Assembly: GCF_016924145.1 (NCBI RefSeq)
Contig: NZ_JAFFZO010000009.1
Location: forward strand, 37,631-101,630
DNA: 64,000 nt
DNA from: Amphritea pacifica
GTDB taxonomy: Bacteria > Pseudomonadota > Gammaproteobacteria > Pseudomonadales > Balneatricaceae
Direction: 5' to 3'
In this document: positions 8,876 through 18,427 of the stretch, piece after piece
Layout: the number at the start of each line of letters is the position of its first letter
How positions within the stretch are numbered: the first letter of the stretch is position 1
The notes under the pieces: model-generated
What the model was told of the DNA's origin: nothing
The model's database searches: none
The model's input: the letters and a program-made list of their open reading frames with translations, nothing else
Position numbers and translations under genes: made by a program

Positions 8876-10459
8876 ATGGCAGAGCAGAAAATCACTCCGG
8901 TCCGTCGCGCGCTGATCAGCGTGTCTGATAAAACCGGAATCGTTGAATTCGCCCAGGCACTGAGCCAGCGCGGTGTTGAGATCCTTTCCACCGGTGGCAC
9001 ATACAAGCTGCTGAAAGAAAACGATATTCCGGCTATTGAAGTATCTGACTACACCGGTTTTCCGGAAATGATGGATGGTCGTGTTAAGACCCTGCACCCG
9101 AAAGTACATGGGGGTATTCTCGGCCGTCGTGGTATTGACGATGCCATCATGAACGAGCACGGTATCACCCCGATCGATATGGTAGTGGTTAACCTCTATC
9201 CGTTCGAACAGACCATCGCCCGTCCGGACTGCGACCTGCCTATGGCCATTGAGAACATCGACATCGGTGGCCCGACCATGGTTCGCTCAGCGGCGAAAAA
9301 CCATAAAGATGTCGCCATCGTTGTGGCTGCTGACAACTATGACCGGATCATCGCTGAACTGGATGAGAGCCTTGGGCTGACTCAGGCTACCCGCTTTGAT
9401 CTGGCGGTTCAGGCGTTCGAACACACCGCCGCGTATGACGGTATGATCGCTAACTACCTTGGCGCCATCACCGATGGCGGTGAGGATGAGCCAGCAGACT
9501 TCCCCCGCACCTTTAACACTCAGTTTGTTAAGGCGCAGGAGATGCGTTACGGCGAGAACCCACACCAGAAGGCTGCCTTCTACATTGAGGCCAACCCTTC
9601 AGAAGCCAGTGTTTCGACCGCCCGTCAGCTGCAGGGCAAAGCCCTGTCATTCAATAATGTCGCTGATACGGATGCCGCTCTGGAGTGTGTCAAACCATTC
9701 CATGAGCCCGCCTGTGTTATTGTTAAGCACGCTAACCCATGTGGTGTGGCAATTGGCCAGAACATCCTGGAAGCCTACAACAAAGCGTTCCAGACCGACC
9801 CGACATCCGCCTTTGGCGGTATCATCGCCTTCAACCGTGAGCTGGATGCCGACACCGCACAGGCGATTGTTGAGCGACAGTTTGTCGAAGTCATTATCGC
9901 CCCCACGGTCACTCAGGAAGCCTCTGATATTGTAGCTGCCAAGCCCAATGTTCGTTTGCTGGCATGCGGCGAATGGTCTGCTGAACGCTCAAAGCGTTTC
10001 GACTACAAGCGTGTCAACGGCGGTTTGCTGGTTCAGGACCAGGATCTGGGCATGGTGGATGTCAGCGAACTGAAAGTGGTAACCGAACTGCAGCCTACTG
10101 AGCAGGAGATCCGCGATCTGTTGTTCTGCTGGGAAGTGGCTAAGTTTGTTAAGTCCAACGCCATTGTCTATGCCAAAGATGGTCAGACCATCGGTATTGG
10201 CGCCGGTCAGATGAGCCGTGTATACAGCGCCCGTATCGCCGGCATCAAAGCCGCCGACGAAGGACTGGAAGTGAAAGGCTCAGTGATGGCATCAGATGCT
10301 TTCTTCCCCTTCCGTGATGGTATTGATGCCGCCGCTGCTGCAGGTATCAAAGCGATCATTCAGCCGGGTGGCTCAATGCGCGATCAGGAAGTGATCGATG
10401 CCGCCAATGAACACGGCATGGCGATGGTCTTCACCGGCATGCGCCACTTCCGCCACTAA
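8876..10459 (+). CDS. purH: Bifunctional AICAR transformylase / IMP cyclohydrolase
   Basis: Last two steps of purine synthesis: formylation of AICAR with 10-formyl-THF, then ring closure to IMP. The 527-residue length is typical. The N-terminal MGS-like cyclohydrolase domain (about 1-195) has [20 protein letters not shown] and the STGGTY loop; the C-terminal transformylase domain contains LRYGENPHQ-like [24 protein letters not shown] (with the catalytic Lys-His pair) and DAFFPFRDG. It is 37 bases after fis and 72 bases before purD. Confidence 0.98.
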   Translation: MAEQKITPVRRALISVSDKTGIVEFAQALSQRGVEILSTGGTYKLLKENDIPAIEVSDYTGFPEMMDGRVKTLHPKVHGGILGRRGIDDAIMNEHGITPIDMVVVNLYPFEQTIARPDCDLPMAIENIDIGGPTMVRSAAKNHKDVAIVVAADNYDRIIAELDESLGLTQATRFDLAVQAFEHTAAYDGMIANYLGAITDGGEDEPADFPRTFNTQFVKAQEMRYGENPHQKAAFYIEANPSEASVSTARQLQGKALSFNNVADTDAALECVKPFHEPACVIVKHANPCGVAIGQNILEAYNKAFQTDPTSAFGGIIAFNRELDADTAQAIVERQFVEVIIAPTVTQEASDIVAAKPNVRLLACGEWSAERSKRFDYKRVNGGLLVQDQDLGMVDVSELKVVTELQPTEQEIRDLLFCWEVAKFVKSNAIVYAKDGQTIGIGAGQMSRVYSARIAGIKAADEGLEVKGSVMASDAFFPFRDGIDAAAAAGIKAIIQPGGSMRDQEVIDAANEHGMAMVFTGMRHFRH

Positions 10460-10474
10460 GAGTATCAACAGTAC

Positions 10475-10503
10475 AAGAGCCAGTTTGACTGGCTCTTCTG
10501 TTA
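10475..10503 (+). terminator. Hairpin between purH and purD
   Basis: Perfect 9-bp inverted repeat AAGAGCCAG / CTGGCTCTT (10475-10483 and 10489-10497) with a 5-base loop and only a short, broken T tract. It may attenuate or partly end purH transcription while letting some readthrough into purD, which starts 29 bases later. Confidence 0.65.
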
Positions 10504-10531
10504 TTGCAAGATTCAGAATTAAGGTAAAGAT

Positions 10532-11815
10532 ATGAACGTATTAGTGATTGGCTCTGGTGGCCGCGAACACGCACTGGCGTGGCAGGCAGCCAAAGACAGC
10601 AGGGTAAACAAAGTCTTTGTTGCACCGGGTAACGCCGGTACCGCTATCGAGCCTAAGCTGGAAAACGTTGCCATCGATGTGATGGATCAGGATGCTCTGG
10701 TTGCATTCGCCAAAGCAAACAACATCACCCTGACGATTGTCGGTCCTGAAGCGCCATTGGTTGAAGGGATTGTTGACCGCTTCACCCGTGAAGGTCTGCG
10801 CTGCTTTGGCCCATCAAAAGGCGCCGCTCAACTGGAAGGTTCCAAAGCGTTCACTAAAGATTTTCTTGAGCGTCAGCAGATCCCTACCGCTGAGTACCAG
10901 AACTTTACCGAGATTGAACCAGCACTGGCTTATCTGCGTGAAAAAGGTGCCCCTATCGTTGTCAAAGCAGACGGCCTGGCGGCGGGCAAAGGGGTTATCG
11001 TGGCAATGACCCTGCAGGAAGCTGAAGATGCGGTGCAGGATATGCTGGCGGGTAATGCCTTTGGTGAAGCAGGCCACAGAGTTGTCATCGAGGAGTTTCT
11101 CGACGGCGAGGAAGCCAGTTTTATCGTCATGGTTGACGGCACCAACGTACTGCCAATGGCGACCAGCCAGGACCATAAACGGGCGGGCAACGGCGATACC
11201 GGACTGAACACTGGCGGTATGGGCGCATACTCTCCCGCTCCGGTTGTCACACCGGAGATCGATCAGCGCATTATGGATGAAGTGATTCTGCCCACCGTTA
11301 AGGGGATGGCAGAGGAAGGCAATACCTATGTCGGTTTCCTCTACGCCGGCCTGATGATTATGTCTGACGGCACGCCGAAAGTGATCGAATACAATTGTCG
11401 TTTCGGTGATCCGGAAACCCAGCCGATCATGTTGCGACTGAAATCCAGCATTGTTGAACTGTGCGATGCCGCGCTGGATGGCAAACTGGATCAGACCACT
11501 GCTGAGTGGGATCCTCGCTGTGCAGTTGGCGTTGTTCTGGCGGCAGGTGGCTACCCCGGTGATTACGCCAAAGGCGACGTAATCACCCTGCCACAGCAGG
11601 TTGCCGAAGGCACTAAGGTGTTCCACGCTGGTACTGCAACAAAGGATAACCAGATAGTCACCAGCGGTGGCCGGGTGCTCTGTGCTACCGCCCTGGGCAA
11701 CAGTGTCACTGAAGCTCAGCAGCGAGCCTACGAACTGGTAAAACAGATCGACTGGAACGGTGTCTACTTCCGTGATGATATTGCTTTCCGGGCAATCGCA
11801 CGGGAACAGCAGTAA
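10532..11815 (+). CDS. purD: Phosphoribosylamine-glycine ligase
   Basis: Joins glycine to phosphoribosylamine with ATP, the second step of purine synthesis. The 427-residue ATP-grasp protein begins MNVLVIGSGGREHALAWQ; IVVKADGLAAGKGVIVA is the ATP-binding stretch and NCRFGDPETQPIMLRL the catalytic signature of GARS. Its ribosome site is AAGG at 10521-10524. The purH-purD order is common in gammaproteobacteria. Confidence 0.98.
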   Translation: MNVLVIGSGGREHALAWQAAKDSRVNKVFVAPGNAGTAIEPKLENVAIDVMDQDALVAFAKANNITLTIVGPEAPLVEGIVDRFTREGLRCFGPSKGAAQLEGSKAFTKDFLERQQIPTAEYQNFTEIEPALAYLREKGAPIVVKADGLAAGKGVIVAMTLQEAEDAVQDMLAGNAFGEAGHRVVIEEFLDGEEASFIVMVDGTNVLPMATSQDHKRAGNGDTGLNTGGMGAYSPAPVVTPEIDQRIMDEVILPTVKGMAEEGNTYVGFLYAGLMIMSDGTPKVIEYNCRFGDPETQPIMLRLKSSIVELCDAALDGKLDQTTAEWDPRCAVGVVLAAGGYPGDYAKGDVITLPQQVAEGTKVFHAGTATKDNQIVTSGGRVLCATALGNSVTEAQQRAYELVKQIDWNGVYFRDDIAFRAIAREQQ

Positions 11816-11831
11816 ATACTCAGATCAGGAT

Positions 11832-11863
11832 AAAAGCAGTCGCCCACCGTGACTGCTTTTTTC
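11832..11863 (+). terminator. Rho-independent terminator after purD
   Basis: Perfect 10-bp inverted repeat AAAAGCAGTC / GACTGCTTTT (11832-11841 and 11851-11860) followed by TTT. It lies 17 bases after the purD stop. Confidence 0.88.
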
Positions 11864-11965
11864 TGAGAGGTGTGACCTGCACAGGCTTTTTGATAACCTT
11901 TTTCCAGTTATAATCATCAGCCACGCGCCATAATAGTGCCTGATTAATCCAAACGGAAACGCCCG

Positions 11966-13402
11966 ATGACAAAGAACGGTATCACTCCAATACGTTCAGT
12001 TAAAAACCACAAACTGACCCTGATTCTGGCCATAGGGCTGATCAGCGGTTCGGTTACAGCGGCGGCTGCCGCCGGACAGTCAGACAGTTATTGTCAGAGC
12101 GCTGGAGAACAGAACGGCTACGACTGTGCCAAAGCCCAGAGCTTTCAGGCCAAACAGTCCGATATTGATGCCAAACTGAAAGAATTGAATCGCTGGATGA
12201 CGGATGAACAACAGGCCCAGGGCAAGACACTGGTGACCCCTGATCAGCCGGAATCAGACAAGCTTCGTGAAAAAATACGCTTCAATGCCGAGCTGTTGGC
12301 TGGTGAACTGAAACAGGCGAAAAAGCTTCAGAGCAAAGGTGATCTGGAAGGTGCTTTTGACCGGGTAAATGACTATCTGGTGACAAACCCCAAAGATCCA
12401 AACGGCTGGCTGCTCTATGGTATCTCACTGATCAATCAGAATAAGCTGAATGAGGCGGCGGATATTTTCAGTAAACTGATCCGTCTCTATCCTGACTCGC
12501 CTGAGCCCTATAACAACCTGGCGGTAGTCTATGCCCGCAAAGGTGACAATGAAAAAGCGGTCGATGTGCTGCTGCAGGCATTTGAAACCCATCCAAGTTA
12601 TGCCCAGGTGCAGAGCAACCTGAAAGCGGTATACGCAGCTCTCGCTACCCAGGCCTACAACCGGGCGCTGGATCTGGACACCAGCCACAAAGCGCCACGA
12701 GCCGACCTGGGGGTTCTGGATCAGGTTTACCTGCCAGCCTCGGAGACACTGCTGGCGTCAGCACAGCCAACCGTTGCAGCAGCACCAGTGGCAACAGCTA
12801 AACCGGCTGCACCTGTATCACAGCCAACCGCTCAGGTAGTCGCAAGTGCACAGCCCGAAGCCGGGCTGGTTATTGAGGAGCGGGATAAATCGGAAGGGAT
12901 CGTTCCGGCCCAGCAAACCGCAGAGCCCGCCACCACTGGGGAAAAGAACGGGCAAACTGGCCAGGAAAAACAAACCGCAACCGGGCTGGCTGGCACAACG
13001 GATACTGCTGAACAGCAGAGTGTCGCAGATAACACCACCATCCCGGTAAAACTCAGTACACCGCTGAAGACTGAAATTCAACAGATGATCAGCAACTGGG
13101 CGGCCTCATGGGCGGCACAGGATGTCCAGGCGTATCTGGATTTTTACACCGCTGAGTATACTCCTGAGACAGGTATCAGCCACAAACAGTGGGCATGGGG
13201 ACGCAAACAGCGCCTCAGCGCCCCCTCATTCATTAAAGTCGATATCTCCGATATCTCAGTAGCAGAAGCCGGTAACGGCACGATACGCTCAGTATTCCGC
13301 CAGAAATACCAGTCCGATACCTATCAGGATGAGGTTTATAAAACCCTGACCCTGACCCAGGAAAACGGTCGCTGGAAGATCGCCACTGAATCGACCCTGT
13401 AG
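11966..13402 (+). CDS. Exported TPR protein with C-terminal Cds6/SnoaL-like domain
   Basis: A 478-residue protein with a likely N-terminal signal or membrane anchor (about residues 17-38, LTLILAIGLISGSVTAAAAAG). Two to three TPR units lie at about 105-215 (GDLEGAFDRVNDYLVTNPKDPNGWLLYGISLI and following). A low-complexity Ala/Thr/Gln linker (about 255-365) leads to a C-terminal NTF2/SnoaL-like domain (about 372-478, WAASWAAQDVQAYLDFYT). That domain resembles the C-terminus of the L,D-transpeptidase gene facing it, so both probably act in the periplasm on the cell wall; this is inference. No catalytic motif is visible. Confidence 0.75.
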   Translation: MTKNGITPIRSVKNHKLTLILAIGLISGSVTAAAAAGQSDSYCQSAGEQNGYDCAKAQSFQAKQSDIDAKLKELNRWMTDEQQAQGKTLVTPDQPESDKLREKIRFNAELLAGELKQAKKLQSKGDLEGAFDRVNDYLVTNPKDPNGWLLYGISLINQNKLNEAADIFSKLIRLYPDSPEPYNNLAVVYARKGDNEKAVDVLLQAFETHPSYAQVQSNLKAVYAALATQAYNRALDLDTSHKAPRADLGVLDQVYLPASETLLASAQPTVAAAPVATAKPAAPVSQPTAQVVASAQPEAGLVIEERDKSEGIVPAQQTAEPATTGEKNGQTGQEKQTATGLAGTTDTAEQQSVADNTTIPVKLSTPLKTEIQQMISNWAASWAAQDVQAYLDFYTAEYTPETGISHKQWAWGRKQRLSAPSFIKVDISDISVAEAGNGTIRSVFRQKYQSDTYQDEVYKTLTLTQENGRWKIATESTL

Positions 13403-13452
13403 CGCTGCTACTAAAATTGCTCTGATAAGGAGTTCTGAATAAGAGTTCTGAT

Positions 13453-13480
13453 AAAAAAACCGCCGAATGGCGGTTTTTTT
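13453..13480. terminator. Bidirectional terminator between convergent genes
   Basis: Inverted repeat AAAAAAACCGCC / GGCGGTTTTTTT (13453-13464 and 13469-13480) with a 4-base loop. Runs of A on the left and T on the right let it work for both the TPR gene and the L,D-transpeptidase gene that converge here. Confidence 0.93.
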
Positions 13481-13505
13481 ATATTAATTCATAACGTCTG
13501 TCAGC

Positions 13506-14729
13506 CTATGGCTTACCCTTTTGCGGTTCGCCCTCGTAAGCGATATGCCAGCGCCCCGCTTCATTGATCCAGTATTGACGCTTTACACTACGGCTACTGT
13601 AGTTATCGCTTTCGTAGTTCTGGGTGAAAGTGGCAATAAACATATCCGGATTATCAGGATGCTGATAGATACTCAGGTTTTCAATGTCCACATTAATATA
13701 TGATTTACTGCTATTCACCCGCCGCTTGTGTTCAGCAAACCCCTTAAAACCAACCTCGCCATTATTAAACTGTTCAGAGTAGTGGCTTAGATAGGTCTCG
13801 GTATTACGGCTTTCCCAGTCTTTCCGCCAGCCATCAACCACCTGGGCAAAAGCCTTCTGCTTCTGCTTCCAGCTGGTCTGATCAAGCCACTCAAAACTGG
13901 TGCCGATCAACACCGGGGTTTCAGCCAGATCAACAATACTGTCGAGCTCGGTAAAGTGATTATTACTCAGAGACAGGCAACCTTCACTGGCCTGCGGTGG
14001 ACGACTAAACGTGTCCTTGGGGGAACCATGCACCCAGATACCACTGCCCGTATGACCAAGACGCTGATCCCAGGCGTTCGGATAGTTGATCGGTAAGGCA
14101 CCGGAACCATAGCGGGGTGGCAGCTGTTCATCGGTCAGGCGTCCGGTTGTAAAATAGACGCCTAAGGGCGTTTTCAGATCACCCCGGGCACGTTTATCAA
14201 CCCCGCCACGACCATAGGAAACATAGTAATCCCTGATCAGCTGTGGCACACCATCATGATTTTCAAATAGGTATAACCGGGACAACCCGGTGTCCACTAC
14301 AATGACATGTTTCTGGTCGGGAGACATCTGTAACAGACTGCCGGGAATAGTGCCCGGCTGCGGCTTATAACGGTCCACGCTCATCCGTGCCCGGGCTTCG
14401 GATATCAGCCCTTGTAACGCCTTCGGGTCGGTCTGGCCATTATTGCCGATGGCACTGATAGTGCCTACCTGGGCAGCCATCAGATCGGCATAGATCAACT
14501 GCGCCAGTTTGAAATCGGGTTGCTCTTTTATCAGCGCCCGCAGCTTAGTCATGGCACCATTCATCTGATTCTGCTGCAGATCTCCCAGACTGGCCAGCAG
14601 CAGGGATTCCTGATCCAGATTTAAATCACTATCCTGTGCCTGAAGATTAAACGGCAGCAATACACACAAAGAGATCAATAACGCTCTCTTACACGGCTTT
14701 ACTACAGTCAGATCGGGGAGGCTTTTCAT
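13506..14729 (-). CDS. L,D-transpeptidase (YkuD fold) with C-terminal Cds6-like domain
   Basis: A 407-residue exported enzyme. The signal peptide is at about residues 15-31 (cleavage after LQA). The YkuD domain spans about 138-275; His234 in VHGSP and Cys251 in SEGCLSLSN form the active-site signature, with Leu-Ser in place of the common Val-Arg after GC, as is usual for the ErfK/YafK-like branch. Residues about 293-400 (WRKDWESRNTETYLSHYSE) form an NTF2/SnoaL-like domain shared with the convergent TPR protein. Likely role: 3-3 crosslinking of peptidoglycan or anchoring of proteins to it. Confidence 0.88.
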   Translation of the reverse strand: MKSLPDLTVVKPCKRALLISLCVLLPFNLQAQDSDLNLDQESLLLASLGDLQQNQMNGAMTKLRALIKEQPDFKLAQLIYADLMAAQVGTISAIGNNGQTDPKALQGLISEARARMSVDRYKPQPGTIPGSLLQMSPDQKHVIVVDTGLSRLYLFENHDGVPQLIRDYYVSYGRGGVDKRARGDLKTPLGVYFTTGRLTDEQLPPRYGSGALPINYPNAWDQRLGHTGSGIWVHGSPKDTFSRPPQASEGCLSLSNNHFTELDSIVDLAETPVLIGTSFEWLDQTSWKQKQKAFAQVVDGWRKDWESRNTETYLSHYSEQFNNGEVGFKGFAEHKRRVNSSKSYINVDIENLSIYQHPDNPDMFIATFTQNYESDNYSSRSVKRQYWINEAGRWHIAYEGEPQKGKP

Positions 14730-15305
14730 AACTCTGGCAACTAACCTTAAACTACGACAGATTCAGAACGTTAGCCGAATTATACCTATAAAGCTGGGTT
14801 TTGCAGCTGTATTCTTACAGCGCGGGCCTATTTCGGGCGGTTTACCGCTGATACATGTCAGGCTTTCTGCTTTTTGTTGAATATAGCCCTGTTTTTTACC
14901 ATTATTCCTCGACGTTAGTCACAATTCATCACACGTATTGACCTGAGTAGCAACATTTCGGGCTAATTCAAGAGCAAAAAAAATTTAAAAATATTTTTAC
15001 CGCCTTCATTTTTATATCCTGCATCGGCCAATCGTCGCTGATCCCTTGCTGTTATTGCAGTTAATGCACTGCAGCAAAAACTTCAGCCATCTCCGCCGTT
15101 GCCTGAAAATAGTTTTGCCGCAACCTTGCAAGCTGAACTTTCCGCTAAGCTGTGCTATCCAAAAGACAGAGCTGAATAAGGCTTAATCGAATTGCGGTGC
15201 GATCCAAAAGGTCGGCAGCAATCCAGAGAGGAAGTGCAACAACAAGCCTTCCCATACAGACTTTCAGGTAGTTCCAGGTTTGAAACGCGTACGGAGGATC
15301 CCGTC
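14730..15305. other. Long intergenic region upstream of the amino-acid dehydrogenase operon
   Basis: About 575 bases hold the divergent starts of the L,D-transpeptidase gene and the dehydrogenase operon. An A/T-rich block at about 14974-15000 (AAAAAAAATTTAAAAATATTTTT) suggests bent DNA near a promoter. I see no tRNA, riboswitch, terminator or supported small gene. An open frame continuing upstream of 15306 to 15192 is rejected as coding because it lacks family similarity and a ribosome site. Confidence 0.5.
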
Positions 15306-16352
15306 ATGTTTAGACAGATGGAAAGCGCCGGTTTACAGGATCTCCACTTCTGGCAGGATCCGGATACCGGTTTGCAGGCGATTATCGCCATCCATGATAC
15401 TTTCCGCGGCCCGGCCATTGGCGGTTGCCGCTTCATCAGCTATCCGGACAGTGCAGCCGCGGTCACCGATGCCATCAGGCTGGCCAAGGGGATGAGCTAT
15501 AAAGCAGCGCTGGCAGGACTGCCCCATGGCGGCGGAAAATCAGTCATTGTTAAACCCTCTGGTCTCTATAACCGCAGCCAGTTAATGCAGAGCTTTGGTC
15601 GCTTTGTCGATAGCTTAGGCGGCCGCTATATCACGGCAATGGATAGCGGCACCCAGATCAGTGATATGGATAACATCGCCCTCAATACCCGCTTTGTTAC
15701 CTGTACCCGGGATATGGGGGACCCTTCCCCTTCTACCGCGCAAGGGGTTTTGGCCGGCATCCGGGCCAGTGTCAAGTTTCGTTTTGGCACCCATGACCTG
15801 CACAATGTTCATATCGCTATCCAGGGGCTTGGCCATGTCGGTTATGCCCTGGCAAAACTACTGCACCACGCCGGAGCCCGGTTAACCGTTACCGATATCG
15901 ATGCACAAAAAGTTGCCAGAGCTACGGCTGAGTTTAATGCCACTGCGGTCGAAACCGATGCGATCTACGATGCTGCCGCCGATATTTTCTGCCCCTGTGG
16001 CCTGGGGGCTATTATCAACGCCGATACGGTCAACCGTCTTAATTGTGCCATTGTCGCCGGTTCCGCGAATAATCAGCTGGCTGATGATAGTCAGGGAGAC
16101 AGCCTTGCCCGGCGGGGCATTCTTTATGCTCCGGACTACCTGATCAATGCCGGCGGACTGATCTTCGTTGCTCTGCAACACGCCCGTCACCATGAACAGG
16201 CGATCCGGCTGAAAGTTGAGTCCATCTATGATGCCCTGCTGGAGCTTTATAAGCACGCTGAAGCAGACCACCGCCCCACCAACTATATTGCCGACCTCCG
16301 AGCCGAAGCAATTATCCGTCAGGCCAGCATGGCAACTCATCAGGCTGCATAA
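15306..16352 (+). CDS. Leucine/valine/phenylalanine-type amino-acid dehydrogenase
   Basis: NAD-dependent oxidative deamination of a branched-chain or aromatic amino acid to its 2-oxoacid. The 348-residue length fits leucine dehydrogenase. The start at 15306 has GGAGG 8 bases upstream. Seen: GPAIGGCRF, the catalytic-lysine segments AKGMSYKAALAGLPHGGGKSVI and GRYITAMDSGTQISDMD, and the Rossmann motif GLGHVGYALA. It is 10 bases ahead of the E1alpha gene, so its product 2-oxoacid would feed the complex encoded downstream. Confidence 0.9.
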   Translation: MFRQMESAGLQDLHFWQDPDTGLQAIIAIHDTFRGPAIGGCRFISYPDSAAAVTDAIRLAKGMSYKAALAGLPHGGGKSVIVKPSGLYNRSQLMQSFGRFVDSLGGRYITAMDSGTQISDMDNIALNTRFVTCTRDMGDPSPSTAQGVLAGIRASVKFRFGTHDLHNVHIAIQGLGHVGYALAKLLHHAGARLTVTDIDAQKVARATAEFNATAVETDAIYDAAADIFCPCGLGAIINADTVNRLNCAIVAGSANNQLADDSQGDSLARRGILYAPDYLINAGGLIFVALQHARHHEQAIRLKVESIYDALLELYKHAEADHRPTNYIADLRAEAIIRQASMATHQAA

Positions 16353-16362
16353 GGAGACTCCT

Positions 16363-17451
16363 ATGGAAACCGTATTTCAGGCTCAGATCAGCTATAACCA
16401 GTTTCTTTCTGCAGCAGGCACACCACTGCAAGCGCTGCCAGAATGGGCAGGTAAGCCCGATATTCTGGTGCGTTACTACCGGAATATGGTGCAGTTGCGT
16501 CAGTTGGACAACAAAATCATCGCGCTGCAACGCACAGGTCAGATGGGCACCTATGCATCGCTACTGGGTGCAGAAGCGATTGAAGTGGTGCTCGGCGAGC
16601 TGATGCTGAGCGATGATGTGCTGGTGCCCTATTATCGCAACCACGGTTTGCAGATGCTCAGAGGCTTACCACTGGCAGATATGCTCAGTTATTGGGGCGG
16701 CGATGAGCGGGGCAGTGCCTCTGCAACGATGGCGCAAGATTTTCCCAATGCCGTGCCAATCGCCACTCAGGCATTACATGCTGCTGGCGTCGCAACGGCA
16801 ATCAAGATCCGGGGAGAAAAACGAGCAGTGGTCACGGTGTGTGGTGATGGTGCCACCTCTAAAGGTGACTTTCTGGAAGCACTGAACGTGGCCGGAGCCT
16901 GGCAGTTGCCGGTGGTATTTGTGGTGAACAACAACCAGTGGGCCATCTCTGTCCCCCGTTCGCTTCAGTCCGCAGCCGCCACGCTGGCGCAGAAAGCGAT
17001 CGGTGCCGGTATCCGCGGTGAGCAGGTAGATGGCAACGATGTAATCGCCCTGCACGAGTCGGTTACTGAAGCACTGAAACACGCCCGTGAAGGCAAGGGG
17101 CCGACACTGATCGAAGCGATCAGCTATCGTCTTTCAGACCATACCACGGCTGATGATGCCACCCGTTATCGTAGCAACGAAGAACTGAAAGCAGCCTGGG
17201 AGCGGGAACCTATCAAGCGGCTGCAGACATTCCTGCATACGCAGGGATGGTGGGATGAGGTACAGGAGACCGCCTGGCAGAAAGAGGTGGCGCAGATCAT
17301 TCAGCAGGGGCTAGATAGTTTTTTACAACGCCCTCCTCAGCCAGTCGAAGATCTGATCGATTATCTCTATGCCGAGCTACCCGATGCGTTGAAGGAGCAG
17401 CGGGAACAGCTGATCCGCAATGCTCAGCCAGGAGGAAACCATCATGAGTGA
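16363..17451 (+). CDS. 2-oxoacid dehydrogenase E1 alpha subunit
   Basis: Thiamine-diphosphate-dependent decarboxylase subunit, 362 residues from the ATG at 16363 (AAGGAG upstream). Seen: GQMGTYASLLGAEAIEVVLG, YRNHGLQ, and the ThDP motif starting GDGATSKGDF and ending with VVNNNQWA (about residues 164-192). Similarity is to the PdhA/BkdA1 group; with the amino-acid dehydrogenase in front, a branched-chain 2-oxoacid substrate is most likely, but pyruvate cannot be excluded from sequence alone. It overlaps the E1beta gene by 8 bases. Confidence 0.9.
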   Translation: METVFQAQISYNQFLSAAGTPLQALPEWAGKPDILVRYYRNMVQLRQLDNKIIALQRTGQMGTYASLLGAEAIEVVLGELMLSDDVLVPYYRNHGLQMLRGLPLADMLSYWGGDERGSASATMAQDFPNAVPIATQALHAAGVATAIKIRGEKRAVVTVCGDGATSKGDFLEALNVAGAWQLPVVFVVNNNQWAISVPRSLQSAAATLAQKAIGAGIRGEQVDGNDVIALHESVTEALKHAREGKGPTLIEAISYRLSDHTTADDATRYRSNEELKAAWEREPIKRLQTFLHTQGWWDEVQETAWQKEVAQIIQQGLDSFLQRPPQPVEDLIDYLYAELPDALKEQREQLIRNAQPGGNHHE

Positions 17452-18427
17452 TGCAATAACTATGGTCGAAGCGATTAACCTTGCACTGCACTCTGAGATG
17501 CAACGGGACGACTCAGTGATTGTTCTGGGCGAGGATGTCGGCGTCAATGGAGGGGTGTTTCGCGCCACTGTCGGATTACGGGAAACCTTTGGTATCAAAC
17601 GGGTGCTCGACACTCCATTGGCAGAAACGATGATTGCCGGCCTCTCGGTCGGTATGGCCGCGCAAGGGCTTAAACCAGTAGCGGAAATTCAGTTTATGGG
17701 GTTCATATTCCCCACGATGGAACAGATTATCTGTCATGCTGCCCGCTTGCGCCACCGCACCCGGGGCCGCCTGCACTGTCCGATGGTGCTTCGGGTACCG
17801 TTTGGTGGCGGAATCCATGCGCCGGAACACCATTCTGAGAGTACTGAAGCGTTGTTTGCCCATATACCAGGGCTGCGAGTCGTCATTCCCTCTTCGCCGA
17901 AACGCGCCTATGGATTGCTGTTAGCCGCGATCCGCAACCCTGATCCGGTGATATTCATGGAACCCAAACGGATCTACCGGCTTAACGCTCAGACCGTTGA
18001 GGACAATGGTGAGGCCCTGCCGCTCGACAGCTGTTACACCCTGCGAGAGGGTGCCGATATCACCCTGGTCAGTTGGGGAGCAATGATCAAAGAAACGCTC
18101 GAAGCTGCTGACCTGCTGGCGCAACAGGGAGTCAGCTGTGAGGTGATCGATGTGGTCACACTGAACCCGATCGATCATGAAACTATTCTGGCATCGGTGG
18201 CTAAAACCGGACGCTGCGTGATCATCCACGAAGCCCCTAAGAGTTGTGCTGTGGGAGCAGAGATTTCAGCCACCCTCGGCGAACGCGGGCTGCTTAGTCT
18301 GCAAGCCCCTGTCGCACGGGTGACCGGATATGACACCATCATGCCTTACTACCGTATGGAAAATCACTACCTGCCTAATACCGCAGATATTGTCGAAGCG
18401 GTGACGGCAACACTGGAGTTCTCATGA
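17444..18427 (+). CDS. 2-oxoacid dehydrogenase E1 beta subunit
   Basis: Transketolase-type partner of E1alpha, 327 residues from ATG at 17444 (AGGAGG upstream, within the alpha gene). Seen: VIVLGEDVGVNGGVFRAT (ThDP-contacting Glu), DTPLAETMIAGLSVGMA, FGGGIHAPEHHSES with the conserved His pair, and the C-terminal transketolase domain (about 195-325). Translation is coupled to E1alpha by overlap and to the E2 gene by an ATGA overlap at 18424-18427. Confidence 0.92.
   Translation: MSDAITMVEAINLALHSEMQRDDSVIVLGEDVGVNGGVFRATVGLRETFGIKRVLDTPLAETMIAGLSVGMAAQGLKPVAEIQFMGFIFPTMEQIICHAARLRHRTRGRLHCPMVLRVPFGGGIHAPEHHSESTEALFAHIPGLRVVIPSSPKRAYGLLLAAIRNPDPVIFMEPKRIYRLNAQTVEDNGEALPLDSCYTLREGADITLVSWGAMIKETLEAADLLAQQGVSCEVIDVVTLNPIDHETILASVAKTGRCVIIHEAPKSCAVGAEISATLGERGLLSLQAPVARVTGYDTIMPYYRMENHYLPNTADIVEAVTATLEFS

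Noticed and set aside
10814-11626. 270-codon minus-strand frame opposite purD
   Set aside because: A shadow of the purD coding sequence with no start signals.
14740-15190. Riboswitch or small RNA in the long gap before the amino-acid dehydrogenase gene
   Set aside because: No conserved riboswitch core or terminator-like stem could be recognised by eye.
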